DNA of 64,000 bases from Flavobacterium succinicans LMG 10402 (GCF_000611675.1 NZ_JATV01000017.1:1-64000), one strand, 5' to 3'; shown: positions 26,401 through 34,190, counted from the stretch's first letter. Notes: generated from the sequence alone by a model not told the origin. Made by a program: numbers and translations.

Positions 26401-28229
26401 GAAGGAGTAACGGAAGCAGAACCATTAGAACCTCCATTACAAGACACATTTGTTTGCGCCGCAGTTGCTGTACTGATAGCAGCTGTTTGTGTAACTGTAA
26501 AATTTTGCGTTGTGTTACAACCATTAGCATCCGTCACAGTACAAGTCCATGTTCCAGCAGTTAAGCCAGTCACAGATGTGGTTCCATCACCTGTTGGGGT
26601 TCCTGGTGTCCAGTTGTAAGTATATGGTCCTGTTCCTCCAGTAGCAGCATTTACTGTTGCAGCTCCAGTTGAACCACCATTACAAGCAATGTTTGTTTGA
26701 GATGCTGAAGTTAAAACAATATCACATAGATTATTCACAGTAATTGTAAACACTTTTTCGAATGTCAAACTTCCCTGATCCGTTGTACGAATACGAACAG
26801 AATAGGATGATTTGGTTTCAAAATCCGGACTTGCATTAATGGTCAGGCTGTTTCCTGTAATAGAGAACGAGGCATTGTCTGTACTACCTGCTCCAGCAAC
26901 CAAATTATAGGTAAACGTATTTCCTGAATCAGGATCAGTAGAAGAAAGAGCTCCTACAGCCGAATTAGCACTTACATTTTCGTTAATCGAAGTATTTGAA
27001 AGGGCAATATCCGTTGGCGCTTCATTCACATTATTAATGGTAATCGTGAACGCTTTTTCGAAAGTCAAACCGCCTTGATCCGTTGTACGAATACGAACCG
27101 AATACGAAGATTTAGTTTCAAAATCAGGACTTGCATTGATGGTCAGGCTGTTTCCAGTGATGGTGAATGCTGTATTATCAGTATCACCCGATCCAGCAAC
27201 TAAAGTATAGGTAAAAGTATTTGACGCATCAGCATCAGTAGAAGACAATGTTCCTACAGCCGAATTAGCACTTACATTTTCATTGATTGAAGTAGCGGAA
27301 AGAGCAATATTCGTTGGTGCAGTATTTGATGCGACTACTGGCGATGATACCTGAATAGAGTTTATACTATGATTGGTAGCTGATTGATCATTAAAGTATC
27401 CTCCAGCAGTTATATAAAATCTTACCTCGTCTACATTTTGAAAGGCAGATGTTAAGGTTATCGTTTTTGGAGTATAATCTGAATCAAAACCATCAAAAGT
27501 GGTAGAAGCTACTTCACTGCCATCCCTATAACCCTTTACTGTATTAGTAAAAGATGAGGCTTCTCCCCAGTTGTAATAAATAAACTGGTTAAGACGAAAC
27601 TCACTTCCATTAGCTGATTTTATCGCCATTCCTTTTGAACCAGCATTGTTTTCATTGGTTAGACCTGTATAGGAGGTGCTGGAACTTGCCATAAAAGTAT
27701 TGTTTTGCAAAGATAATGCGGGTAGTAAAGTTCCGTTGCTATTTGAAATATTATATACTTGGATATCAATATCGGATATAGTTTGAGAACCACCTTCTCC
27801 ATCGCTTGCAATATCATCGCCAGTAATGGCTGCGGAATTACTGGTAAATGTCAATGTTGGAGAGCTATTTAGTAAAATTCCTTCAGCAAGATTATTGATT
27901 GTAATGGTAAATTGTTTATCAAAAGTTAATCCGCCTTGATCCGTTGTACGAATACGAACAGAATAGGATGATTTGGTTTCAAAATCCGGGCTTGCGTTAA
28001 TGGTCAGGCTGTTTCCTGTAATAGAGAACGAGGCATTGTCTGTACTACCTGCTCCAGCAACCAAATTATAGGTAAACGTATTTCCTGAATCAGGATCAGT
28101 AGAAGAAAGAGCTCCTAAAGCCGAATTAGCACTTACATTTTCGTTAATCGAAGTATTTGAAAGGGCAATATCCGTTGGCGCTTCATTCACATTATTAATG
28201 GTAATCGTGAACGCTTTTTCGAAAGTCAA
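23409..28229 (-). CDS. Large surface adhesin, 3' fragment: cadherin, SprB and MBG repeats, T9SS type A end
   Basis: 1606 residues from the internal ATG at 28229; the same frame stays open up to the junction near 28289. No signal peptide. Order: cadherin-like repeats (SINENVSANSAVG, DFETKSSYSVRIRTTDQGG) with an inserted lectin-like module; SprB-type repeats (TNVSCNGGSNGSASVTPSGG); a putative Ig module; five MBG repeats of 77 residues (SQTKVYG...DFTITAKP); an Ig-like module; and a ~75-residue T9SS type A sorting domain (VPNPVRSNANFQ...GIYIVKMTLANGKYFTKNL). Inferred to be the C-terminal part of a secreted adhesin whose N-terminus is the adjacent fragment. Separated from its signal peptide by a frameshift, it would not be exported as read. 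Confidence 0.85.
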   Translation of the reverse strand: MTFEKAFTITINNVNEAPTDIALSNTSINENVSANSALGALSSTDPDSGNTFTYNLVAGAGSTDNASFSITGNSLTINASPDFETKSSYSVRIRTTDQGGLTFDKQFTITINNLAEGILLNSSPTLTFTSNSAAITGDDIASDGEGGSQTISDIDIQVYNISNSNGTLLPALSLQNNTFMASSSTSYTGLTNENNAGSKGMAIKSANGSEFRLNQFIYYNWGEASSFTNTVKGYRDGSEVASTTFDGFDSDYTPKTITLTSAFQNVDEVRFYITAGGYFNDQSATNHSINSIQVSSPVVASNTAPTNIALSATSINENVSANSAVGTLSSTDADASNTFTYTLVAGSGDTDNTAFTITGNSLTINASPDFETKSSYSVRIRTTDQGGLTFEKAFTITINNVNEAPTDIALSNTSINENVSANSAVGALSSTDPDSGNTFTYNLVAGAGSTDNASFSITGNSLTINASPDFETKSSYSVRIRTTDQGSLTFEKVFTITVNNLCDIVLTSASQTNIACNGGSTGAATVNAATGGTGPYTYNWTPGTPTGDGTTSVTGLTAGTWTCTVTDANGCNTTQNFTVTQTAAISTATAAQTNVSCNGGSNGSASVTPSGGAGGYTYSWSPSGGTAATATGLSAGTYTVTVTDANACTATRNFTITQPTTISTATAAQTNVSCNGGSNGSASVTPSGGAGGYTYSWSPSGGTAATATGLAAGTYTVTVTDANACTATRNFTITQPTTISTATAAQTNVSCNGGSNGSASVTPSGGAGGYTYSWSPSGGTAATATGLSAGTYTVTVTDANACTVTRNFTITQPTAISTATAAQTNVSCNGDSNGSASVTPSGGAGGYTYSWSPSGGTAATATGLAAGTYTVTVTDANSCTATQNFTITEPMPIDFTTTILSGYDYNTGYSETIVTSRGTGTKTYAVTAGSLPSGFSLSSAGQITGISTQIADSNFTVTATDANNCIATYNYVLKLNQIPITVTATPSQTKVYGESDPVLTYTVSPSLLPGDSFTGALARVSGEDIGNYAINQGSLSAGSKYLITFVGTNFTITAKPITVTATPSQTKVYGATDPIFDYTVSPSLVGSDAITGALTRVAGENIGTYTINQGSLSAGSNYTISYADANFTITAKPITVTATPSQTKVYGTTDPAFTYTVSPNLVGSDAFTGALTRVAGENIGNYAITQGNLSAGSNYTISYISKDFAITAKPIIVTADPSQTKEYGTANPVYSYTVSPSLVSGDSFTGTLTRTSGENIGIYAITQGSLSAGSNYTITYVSKDFTITAKPITVTAAASQTKVYGTTDPVFAYTVSPSLVSGDSFTGTLTRAAGENVGVYAITQGSLSAGGNYTITYNGSNFTITKADQVITWNQTLGLGCNGETSLVMTAVANSGLAVNYTSSNATIASVSNNSLLFQNYGDATITASQPGNMNYNAAPTVVLPVVSSQPNLIRKQFENIIFFDNSSKSFKSYTWYKNGVLVPSQTSQYFKENSALNGTYYAVATKLDGTLITTCPLTLSPSVEEEYIRIVPNPVRSNANFQLITNVSSTKLQNARVELYNLTGSLLTTITNPSQNTIDMIAPSAGGIYIVKMTLANGKYFTKNLLVKN
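24128..25300 (-). repeat. Five MBG-domain coding repeats, 231-bp period
   Basis: The repeated TTACTGTAAT-like phrase falls at 24359, 24590, 24821, 25052 and 25283, exactly 231 bp (77 codons) apart. Copies are close but not identical. Confidence 0.8.
25567..26490 (-). repeat. Four near-identical SprB-type coding repeats, 231-bp period
   Basis: The phrase GTAGCAGCCGTTCC recurs at 25651, 25882, 26113 and 26344, exactly 231 bp apart. The units differ at only a handful of positions. A fifth, diverged SprB unit lies upstream in the coding direction (to about 26710). Confidence 0.85.
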
Positions 28230-29440
28230 ACCGCCTTGATCCGTTGTACGAATACGAACCGAATACGAAGATTTAGTTTCAAAATCAGGGTATTAGCGGA
28301 AAGTGCAACATCTGTTGGCGCTTCATTGACATTATTCACCGTAATTGTAAACACTTTTTCGAAAGTCAATCCGCCTTGATCCGTTGTACGAATACGAACC
28401 GAATACGAAGATTTAGTTTCAAAATCAGGACTGGCCGTGATTCTTAAATCAGAATCATTGATGTTGAACGAAGCATTATCGGTATCACCTGTTCCAGCAA
28501 CCAAAGTATAAGTAAAAGTGTCTCCTGTATTGGCATCCGTAGAAGTCAATGAGCCTATAGTAGAATTTCCAGTCACATTTTCGTTGATAGTAGTAGCTGA
28601 TAAAGCGACATCCGTTGGGGCAGTGTTAGGAGGAGTAGTAATTGTGAAAATAGGATTTAAACCTGGAAAGTTTGTCCCTCCTGGATCTATATTATAAGGA
28701 ATTGTTTCATTATAATTCCATTTGTCTAAATTACATATTTTTGCAAGTATAGATTCTTTTGTACCTTCTCTTATCCCAGTATAAACATTGTTGTCGCCGT
28801 GATACGTTACAGTTGTCAGTGCTATCGCGTTTGTGCCTAATGTTAGTGATGGTGGTAAGTAGGTAACAGTAGTAAGGCTTAAATCTCCAATTCCTGTTGT
28901 TACAAATTTGCCAGCGGTAATATTAATACTGTTTATATTGAATGGAAATCCATTTCCCCAAAGAAAAATAAAATTACTTACGTTAGTTATACTGCTGCCT
29001 TGATAAATAAACCAATTTTCTCCACCAGGGTTTCCAGGACTAGCTGTTGGAGATGGATCGGTCCATCCTGTAACGGTGACATTTCCAGGTAAACCGGTTA
29101 CAGTATTTGCTCCCTTAGTGATTTCAATTTTGAATACAGTTCCAGGAGTTATAGCAGCGGTTGGTTGCCATAAAATACCACCTTCGGCTTTCAAAGCAAT
29201 ACCGCTTGCAGCCGAAACATTTGTTAAGGTGTTTGGAGTACTTTCGTTGTACCAATAGTCACTAATTCTAATTTGAGTATTAGCAACAATCGGAGCAAGT
29301 GTAACGATAGTTATTTCGTAATTTGGAGAGGTGTCAAAGTTAACTCCAATAATTGCAATGTCACCAGCTGACAATGTTTGAGCATTTAAGGATGTAAACA
29401 AACTTAGAAAACATCCAATTAGAAGTAGTTTTTTTATCAT
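28226..29440 (-). CDS. Large surface adhesin, 5' fragment with signal peptide
   Basis: 404 residues: a signal peptide (MIKKLLLIGCFLSLFTSLNAQ), a ~250-residue N-terminal domain (LSAGDIAIIGVNFD..., WTDPSPTASPGNPGGENWFIYQ) resembling the start of many T9SS-exported proteins, then one full cadherin-like repeat (TTINENVTGNSTIGSLTSTD to VRIRTTDQGGLTFEKVF). A second repeat begins (NNVNEAPTDVALSANT) before the frame breaks and 20 foreign residues lead to a stop. It overlaps the 3' fragment by 4 nt in a different frame. As read, it would be exported to the periplasm but lacks the T9SS sorting domain, so it is probably the inactive N-terminal half of a ~2000-residue adhesin. Confidence 0.8.
   Translation of the reverse strand: MIKKLLLIGCFLSLFTSLNAQTLSAGDIAIIGVNFDTSPNYEITIVTLAPIVANTQIRISDYWYNESTPNTLTNVSAASGIALKAEGGILWQPTAAITPGTVFKIEITKGANTVTGLPGNVTVTGWTDPSPTASPGNPGGENWFIYQGSSITNVSNFIFLWGNGFPFNINSINITAGKFVTTGIGDLSLTTVTYLPPSLTLGTNAIALTTVTYHGDNNVYTGIREGTKESILAKICNLDKWNYNETIPYNIDPGGTNFPGLNPIFTITTPPNTAPTDVALSATTINENVTGNSTIGSLTSTDANTGDTFTYTLVAGTGDTDNASFNINDSDLRITASPDFETKSSYSVRIRTTDQGGLTFEKVFTITVNNVNEAPTDVALSANTLILKLNLRIRFVFVQRIKAV
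28280..28300 (-). other. Frameshift junction splitting the adhesin gene
   Basis: After the codons for ALSANT the coding strand jumps straight to the DNA that elsewhere encodes PDFETKSSYSV, but in another frame (read here as LILKLNLRI) and soon stops. Intact repeats have about 60 residues between these two points. The break therefore looks like an out-of-frame deletion between repeats, or an assembly collapse. Confidence 0.75.
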
Positions 29441-29608
29441 AATTTTTTAATATAAGTAATGGTAAAAATTTGATGTCGTGTTTTAAAGCTATACATTTCT
29501 TAACCACAGCTTTCAAAGATTAGCACAGATTAATTCGTGGCGTAGCAAAAACTCTTTTAAATAATTATGACAATATAAAGTTCTTGCTACTTAGTTATTT
29601 TCAAATAA

Positions 29609-29643
29609 AAAAAAATGGACTATTGAATAATAGTCCATTTTTA
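29609..29643 (-). terminator. Terminator of the tail-collar gene
   Basis: Stem AAAATGGACTATT / AATAGTCCATTTT, loop GAAT-like, T-run on the minus strand, 6 nt beyond the stop. Confidence 0.8.
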
Positions 29644-29648
29644 ATTTA

Positions 29649-30296
29649 TTATGGTCTAGAAGGATAAATACCTATGTAGCAAATTATATATTGCATAGCC
29701 ACAAAAGGCGGTACCGTTGGAAGAGCTTGAACTCCATTTCCCCAAGGAGTCAAAGTTAATCCTGTTGGATCAAAACTCAAGGAGTTGTTTACTGTTGAAC
29801 TGCATCCTGCTAAAGGGATGGTTGGTTGAGTATTAGTATAGAGACTGGGTTGGCTAGCTCCTCCAAGATCTATTGCTGTTCCCAAAGCATTATTTGGTGC
29901 TGCAGATGGAGATACTCCATCTGCAGTACTCGCTTGTAAAACAGTATTTACTGTTACACCACCTGAAAGATTTGTTCCAGCTCCTTTTATAATTGAGTGA
30001 GAGTGAGGAGGCATGTTGTTAGCAGTAACTACTACTGATGGTGCACCGCCAATTTCTCCTAATGAGTATGTTTCGCCTGGATGCGAACCAGAAAAATTGG
30101 AACATTGTGTTGGAAATGCACCGCGTAAATCAGGAAGTCGAAATGTAGTTTTTCCATCTCCGCCATAAATATTTCCAATTATAGAAAATAAAGCTGTGTT
30201 TTGGCTTATTGATAAAATTTGTCCTTCACAAGTATAAAATCCTCGTGGCGCAAAATTTCCTGCAAAAAGTTTAATAGTTCCCATTATTTCGTCCAT
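29649..30296 (-). CDS. Tail-collar domain protein (microcystin-dependent protein family)
   Basis: 215 residues. The N-terminal phage tail collar fold is clear: GTIKLFAGNFAPRGFYTCEGQILSI broken here for length, then FSIIGNIYGGDGKTTFRLPDLRGAFP, followed by NNMPPHSHS, a small-residue-rich linker and the closing PPFVAMQYIICYIGIYPSRP. This is the compact MdpB-type protein found widely in Bacteroidota outside prophages. Its function is poorly known; relatives have been tied to phage tails and to secreted, surface-associated proteins. No signal peptide. It is single, next to the split adhesin, with no other phage genes around. MDEIM or the inner MGTI could be the start. Confidence 0.8.
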   Translation of the reverse strand: MDEIMGTIKLFAGNFAPRGFYTCEGQILSISQNTALFSIIGNIYGGDGKTTFRLPDLRGAFPTQCSNFSGSHPGETYSLGEIGGAPSVVVTANNMPPHSHSIIKGAGTNLSGGVTVNTVLQASTADGVSPSAAPNNALGTAIDLGGASQPSLYTNTQPTIPLAGCSSTVNNSLSFDPTGLTLTPWGNGVQALPTVPPFVAMQYIICYIGIYPSRP

Positions 30297-30522
30297 AATA
30301 GTATAATTTTAGGTTTATAATTATTTAAAAATGTAGAAATTGAGGTATTTTTTAATTGTCTTATATAAAGGTAGTTAAAATATGTTAAAAAAAATATTTT
30401 TTGTTATGGCATTGATTTTTAATGGTATAAGATGGGGATAAAGAAGCATGAAAAAAGACTTTTTATTGGCTAGTTTTTTTAAAATAAGATAACCAAGTAT
30501 CTTTGTTGTTCAATACTAGAGT

Positions 30523-31098
30523 ATGCATCATCATTTCCTTCTTCACAAACCCTACGGCTATCTTAGTCAGTTTATCTATGAACTTAAACGAAAAAAACGT
30601 TTGTTGGGGGAACTCTATGATTTTCCAGAAGGCACCATGGCAATCGGTCGTTTAGACGAAGATTCAGAGGGATTGCTATTGTTGACAACAGACGGAAAAG
30701 TCAGTGAGCAAATTAGAAGCAAAAAAGTGGATAAAGAATATTATGTGCAAGTGGATGGGCTAATCACTCCCGAAGCCATTGAGCAAATAAAAAAAGGTGT
30801 TGAAATTGGTTTCAATGGAACCAAATATACAACCAAGCCTTGCGAAGCTTTTATCTTGAATGAAATCCCTAATTTTGGTCCACGCGGCAAGAAAATTAGA
30901 GATGAACGTCACGGTCCCACTTCGTGGGCTTCGATTATAGTTAGTGAAGGTAAATTTCGTCAAGTACGCAAAATGACTGCCGCTGTTGGTTTTCCCACCT
31001 TGCGATTGGTTCGCGTTCGAATTGGAAGTGTACATTTGAATAATTTACAAGCAGGCGAAGTACGTGAAGTAAAGAGTTTTGAAATAGCTACTTCCTAA
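30523..31098 (+). CDS. RNA pseudouridine synthase, RluE-like (RsuA/RluB/E/F family)
   Basis: 191 residues. Motifs: LLHKPYGYLSQF (motif I), GRLDEDSEGLLLLTTDG with the catalytic Asp (GRLD.DSEGL), DKEYYVQVDG, and the C-terminal SEGKFRQVRKMTAAVGFPTLRLVRVRIG broken here for length. It lacks the N-terminal S4 domain, so it resembles RluE of 23S rRNA rather than RsuA or RluB. It isomerises a specific uridine in rRNA. trmL follows 51 nt later, in the same direction; the gap holds a short repeat of AATTCCAAAACCC. Confidence 0.88.
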   Translation: MHHHFLLHKPYGYLSQFIYELKRKKRLLGELYDFPEGTMAIGRLDEDSEGLLLLTTDGKVSEQIRSKKVDKEYYVQVDGLITPEAIEQIKKGVEIGFNGTKYTTKPCEAFILNEIPNFGPRGKKIRDERHGPTSWASIIVSEGKFRQVRKMTAAVGFPTLRLVRVRIGSVHLNNLQAGEVREVKSFEIATS

Positions 31099-31149
31099 AT
31101 TCCAAAACCCAAATTCCAAAACCCAAATTCCAAAACTCAAAACCCAATT

Positions 31150-31614
31150 ATGTTAAACATTGTACTCGTTGAACCCGAAATCCCTAATAATACTGGTAAC
31201 ATTGGCCGCTTATGTGTTGGCACTGAAAGCCGTCTGCATCTCATTCATCCTTTTGGTTTTGTGATTAATGACAAAAACCTCAAACGTTCTGGACTGGATT
31301 ATTGGGTGCATTTGGATGTGACCGAATACCAAAATGTAGCCGAATGGATGAAAGTAATACCTGATACTTCAAGAGTTTTTTTAATGAGTTCGCACGCGGA
31401 GCATTCCTATTTGAATATCGAATTTCAAGACGAAGATTGGTTGGTTTTTGGTAAAGAAAGTGTGGGTTTGAGTCAAGAAGTATTGGATTTGTTCGCCAAA
31501 GAAAATCAATTAAAAATCCCTATGTCGCCTCTGATTCGCAGTTTTAATATTGCCAATTCCGTTGCCTTTGTGGTAGGAGAAGCGAGAAGACAACTTTCAG
31601 TGGACAAAAAATAG
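31150..31614 (+). CDS. trmL: tRNA (cytidine(34)-2'-O)-methyltransferase TrmL
   Basis: 154 residues, the standard length of this compact SPOUT methyltransferase. MLNIVLVEPEIPNNTGNIGRLC is the N-terminal signature, followed by LIHPFGF, LKRSGLDYW, and the knotted SAM-binding region LVFGKESVGLSQEVL and IPMSPLIRSFNIANSVAFVVGEA (broken family motif 3: RSFNIANSVA). It 2'-O-methylates the wobble base of tRNA-Leu isoacceptors. Probably cotranscribed with the pseudouridine synthase, making a small RNA-modification pair. Confidence 0.93.
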   Translation: MLNIVLVEPEIPNNTGNIGRLCVGTESRLHLIHPFGFVINDKNLKRSGLDYWVHLDVTEYQNVAEWMKVIPDTSRVFLMSSHAEHSYLNIEFQDEDWLVFGKESVGLSQEVLDLFAKENQLKIPMSPLIRSFNIANSVAFVVGEARRQLSVDKK

Positions 31615-31659
31615 TCGGCAGTTTGCAGTGGTTAGTGTTCAGTTTTTATGAGCTGTTAC

Positions 31660-32475
31660 AATTTGCGTCCTTAGCGGTTAATTTTTTACCACAAAGGAAC
31701 AAAAAGTAGGCACGAAGCAACACAAAGTTATTTAGTTTACTTTGCGATTAATTTTTTACCACGGAATACACGGAATACACGGATTTATTAATTGTTAGTG
31801 TGCTTTGTCAACTTTGTGATCTTTGTGTTTGATTTTTAGCTACAGGATTCAAAACTAACCTTATATGGTCTAGTTTGCCTTATATGGTTCAAAATAAACA
31901 GTCAATTCAAAAAACTGTTCTGACTTATATGTTTTAGTTGACTTTGCGCCCCTTGCGTAATTCCTTTGCGAACTTAGCGGTTAAACTTTTTTGCCACGGA
32001 TTACAAGGATAAAACGGATTTATAGCAAATTTAATTGTTAGTGTGCTTCGTGTCTTCTTTGTGAATCTTTGTTTTTGAATTTTTTCAGTTATAGATTTCA
32101 AATCTAAACTTATATGCCCTTATTTGCCTTATATGGTTCAAAAAAAGCATTCCAATTCATAAAAAACTGTTATGTCTTATATGTTTTAGTTGACTTTGCG
32201 CCCCTTGCGTAATCCCTTTGCGCCCTTTGCGGTTAAATTTTTTTACCACAAAGCAACACAAAGTAGGCACGAAGCAACACGAAGTTGTATAATAGCTTTT
32301 GCTTTCTTAGCGTTTAAACTTTTGCCCCAAAGATTCAAAACTAACCTTCTATGCCCTTATTTGCCTTATATGGTTCAAAATAAGCATTCCAATTCATAAA
32401 AAGCTGTTATGACTTATATGTTTTAATTTTTTGCGTCCCTTGCGTAAATCTTTGCGAACTTAGCGGTTAAATTTT
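31660..32475. repeat. Three degenerate ~240-bp intergenic repeat units, TTATATG family
   Basis: The 900-bp gap between trmL and the ABC ATPase holds no gene. Its core phrase CTTATATGTTTTAGTTGACT recurs at about 31924, 32176 and (diverged) 32413, each followed by TTTGCGCCCCTTGCGTAA and GCGGTTAAA.TTTTT. Each is preceded by CTTATATGGTTCAAAA and GCATTCCAATTCATAAAAA-like sequence. Phrases of the ACCACAAAGCAACACAAAG type are interspersed. Confidence 0.7.
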
Positions 32476-32515
32476 TAGACACAGATTTTAATTATCCTTT
32501 TTGGGGTTAGGAGGC

Positions 32516-33301
32516 TTAACCCGTAATCACAAACTTCCCTTTTTCATTATCAAAAACAATATGCTCATCTTTAAAAAGCGTATTGAAACTTCCTTTAGCA
32601 ATCAAATTACAAGGTTCATCTTGCACTACGGTTTCTGGCGTCATAATAATCATTTCGTCACTCAATTGAATCGCCATATCGATATCGTGAGTAGAGAAAA
32701 GAATACATTTGCCCGTTTCGTGGGTGAGTTTTTTGAGTAATTTCAATAACGAAACTTTGTGTAGCAAATCCAAATGCGTAGTAGGCTCATCCAAAATAAT
32801 CAAAGGTGTATCCTGAGCTAAGGCTCGTGCAATGAGTACTTTTTGCAATTGCCCATCACTAATTTGATAATGTTTTTTATCGGCCAAATGACTGATTTGA
32901 GTAAGTGACAAAGCACGTTCAACTTGAATTTTATCTTCTTCGGTCAAGGAGCCAATCCAATTGGTATAAGGCTGACGTCCTAATGCTACTAATTCATATA
33001 CGGTTAAATTACTGGAAGGTAATTTTTCGGTCAAAACCAAACTCATTTCTTGTGACAAATCGGAAGCGCTGTAGATTGCTATATTTTTACCGTGCAACAA
33101 AACATCACCCGCAAGAGGCGTTTGAATTCCCGTAATGGTTTTCAGTAAGGTCGATTTTCCAATCCCATTCGCACCAATCAAAGCCGTTAGTTTTCCTTTT
33201 TTAAGCGCAATGGAAACATCTTTAGCAACAAGAGTGCTTACTTTTTTGTTGTGATAACCAATGCTTATCGACTCGGTTTGAAGGATGATAGATTCTTCCA
33301 T
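32516..33301 (-). CDS. btuD: ABC transporter ATP-binding protein, BtuD-like
   Basis: 261-residue ATPase of the FecE/BtuD group. Walker A GANGIGKST (near residue 41), Q-loop, signature YQISDGQLQKVLIARALA (S-D-G in place of the usual S-G-G), Walker B PLIILDEPTTHLD and H-loop FSTHD. With the permease and binding protein upstream it would import a corrinoid across the inner membrane; neighbourhood with cobU, bluB-cobT and cobS favours cobalamin over iron-siderophore as substrate. About 890 bp with a GxxExxY gene separate it from btuC, which is unusual for a transporter operon. Confidence 0.85.
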   Translation of the reverse strand: MEESIILQTESISIGYHNKKVSTLVAKDVSIALKKGKLTALIGANGIGKSTLLKTITGIQTPLAGDVLLHGKNIAIYSASDLSQEMSLVLTEKLPSSNLTVYELVALGRQPYTNWIGSLTEEDKIQVERALSLTQISHLADKKHYQISDGQLQKVLIARALAQDTPLIILDEPTTHLDLLHKVSLLKLLKKLTHETGKCILFSTHDIDMAIQLSDEMIIMTPETVVQDEPCNLIAKGSFNTLFKDEHIVFDNEKGKFVITG

Positions 33302-33353
33302 TTTTTAAATTTTAAATCCGTACAACGAATTTGATGTAACACATTCTGAGATT

Positions 33354-33422
33354 TTTTACCACATAGAAGCATAGAATTTATAGTTTTTTAAGAAACAAAT
33401 AGACGTTTTACTCTTCACATAG
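33354..33422 (+). repeat. Partial MITE-like element, ACCACATAGAA family
   Basis: Begins TTTACCACATAGAAGCATAG and ends CTCTTCACATAG. It is an inverted copy of 37120-37190, with a handful of differences (shared inner phrase AATAGACGTTTTACT). The second half of the element is not recognisable here. Confidence 0.65.
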
Positions 33423-33485
33423 ATGTTCGATAAATACTACTATCTTCTATATTTCTAATTTTAAATCAATGGGTTCAAATATAAT

Positions 33486-33905
33486 TTAGTCTTTTGGTAG
33501 TTGGTGAAAAATTTCATTAACAAAGGTCATTTGTCCTTCTTTAAAGATATTAAAACAATTAAAGTTTATCAAAATTCCTTTTGGAACATTTAAAAGCTTC
33601 ATATAGGTAAGTAGTTGAGCTTTGTGAATGGGTGTGATTTCGGAAACGGATTTTAATTCAATAACAATAGTATTTTCAACAAGTAAATCACACTTAAAAT
33701 CAATAGCAAGTTTTTTTTCTTTATAAAATACAGGAATGTTTTTTTCTGAAATAAAATTGATGTTTCTTATTTTTAATTCTTCTATTAAACAATGATGATA
33801 AATGTTTTCTAACAATCCCTTGCCCATTGTTTTATGTACTTCAATCGCTGCTCCAATTATTTCGAATGTAAGTTCATTGAGTTGTTTCTGTGTAGTCATA
33901 AACAA
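33486..33905 (-). CDS. GxxExxY family protein
   Basis: 139 residues. The defining motif is GLLENIYHHCL (GxxExxY), preceded by EIIGAAIEVHKTMGKG. A PD-(D/E)xK-like core follows: FKCDLLVENTIVIELKS with Asp, Glu and Lys in the expected spacing, then HKAQLLTYMKLLN. The fold suggests a nuclease, but the family has no established function that I know of. It ends FNIFKEGQMTFVNEIFHQL. MFMTT or MTT could be the start. It lies between btuD and btuC on the same strand, with MITE-like repeats on both sides, suggesting an inserted cassette. Confidence 0.85.
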   Translation of the reverse strand: MFMTTQKQLNELTFEIIGAAIEVHKTMGKGLLENIYHHCLIEELKIRNINFISEKNIPVFYKEKKLAIDFKCDLLVENTIVIELKSVSEITPIHKAQLLTYMKLLNVPKGILINFNCFNIFKEGQMTFVNEIFHQLPKD

Positions 33906-33950
33906 GTAGTATTGAAAAGAGTTTTTTATTTTAACTAGTTGGTCGCAATT

Positions 33951-34105
33951 ATTTTAAACCATATAGAAACATATAATTTCACAGTATTTAAAGTCTTTCG
34001 TTTATATTTTATCTTCAAATTGCCATTCTATGTGTGAAATAGTACTATTTCTATTTGTTCTTTACCTGTTTGCTATTAATCTATGACTCTCCTATGTGGT
34101 TAAAA
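33951..34105. repeat. Degenerate MITE-like element, ACCACATAGAA family
   Basis: Left end TTTTAAACCATATAGAAACA, right end the complement of TTTTAACCACATAGGAGAG; these form imperfect terminal inverted repeats around about 115 bp. An internal CTATGTGTGAAATAG matches the family. It sits just upstream of the GxxExxY gene. Confidence 0.55.
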
Positions 34106-34190
34106 TTCATATGCAATTTCAATTTTACACAACTAGTTTATTAATTGTAAAACTATGTTTTTTATTGAGTTAAAACAGCACTCATTTCCA

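Noticed and set aside
24128..26490. CRISPR array or satellite DNA
   Set aside because: Repeats are in-frame 77-residue protein domains (MBG, SprB).
29649..30296. Prophage remnant
   Set aside because: Only one tail-collar gene, no capsid, integrase or tail genes; such proteins are commonly non-phage in Bacteroidota.
31099..31149. Short AATTCCAAAACCC repeats between two RNA-modification genes
   Set aside because: Four or so imperfect copies of a 13-17-nt phrase; treated as simple-sequence slippage, not a functional array.
32501..32521. GGGTTA...TAACCC hairpin over the btuD stop codon
   Set aside because: Short stem without T-run on the minus strand; too weak to call a terminator.
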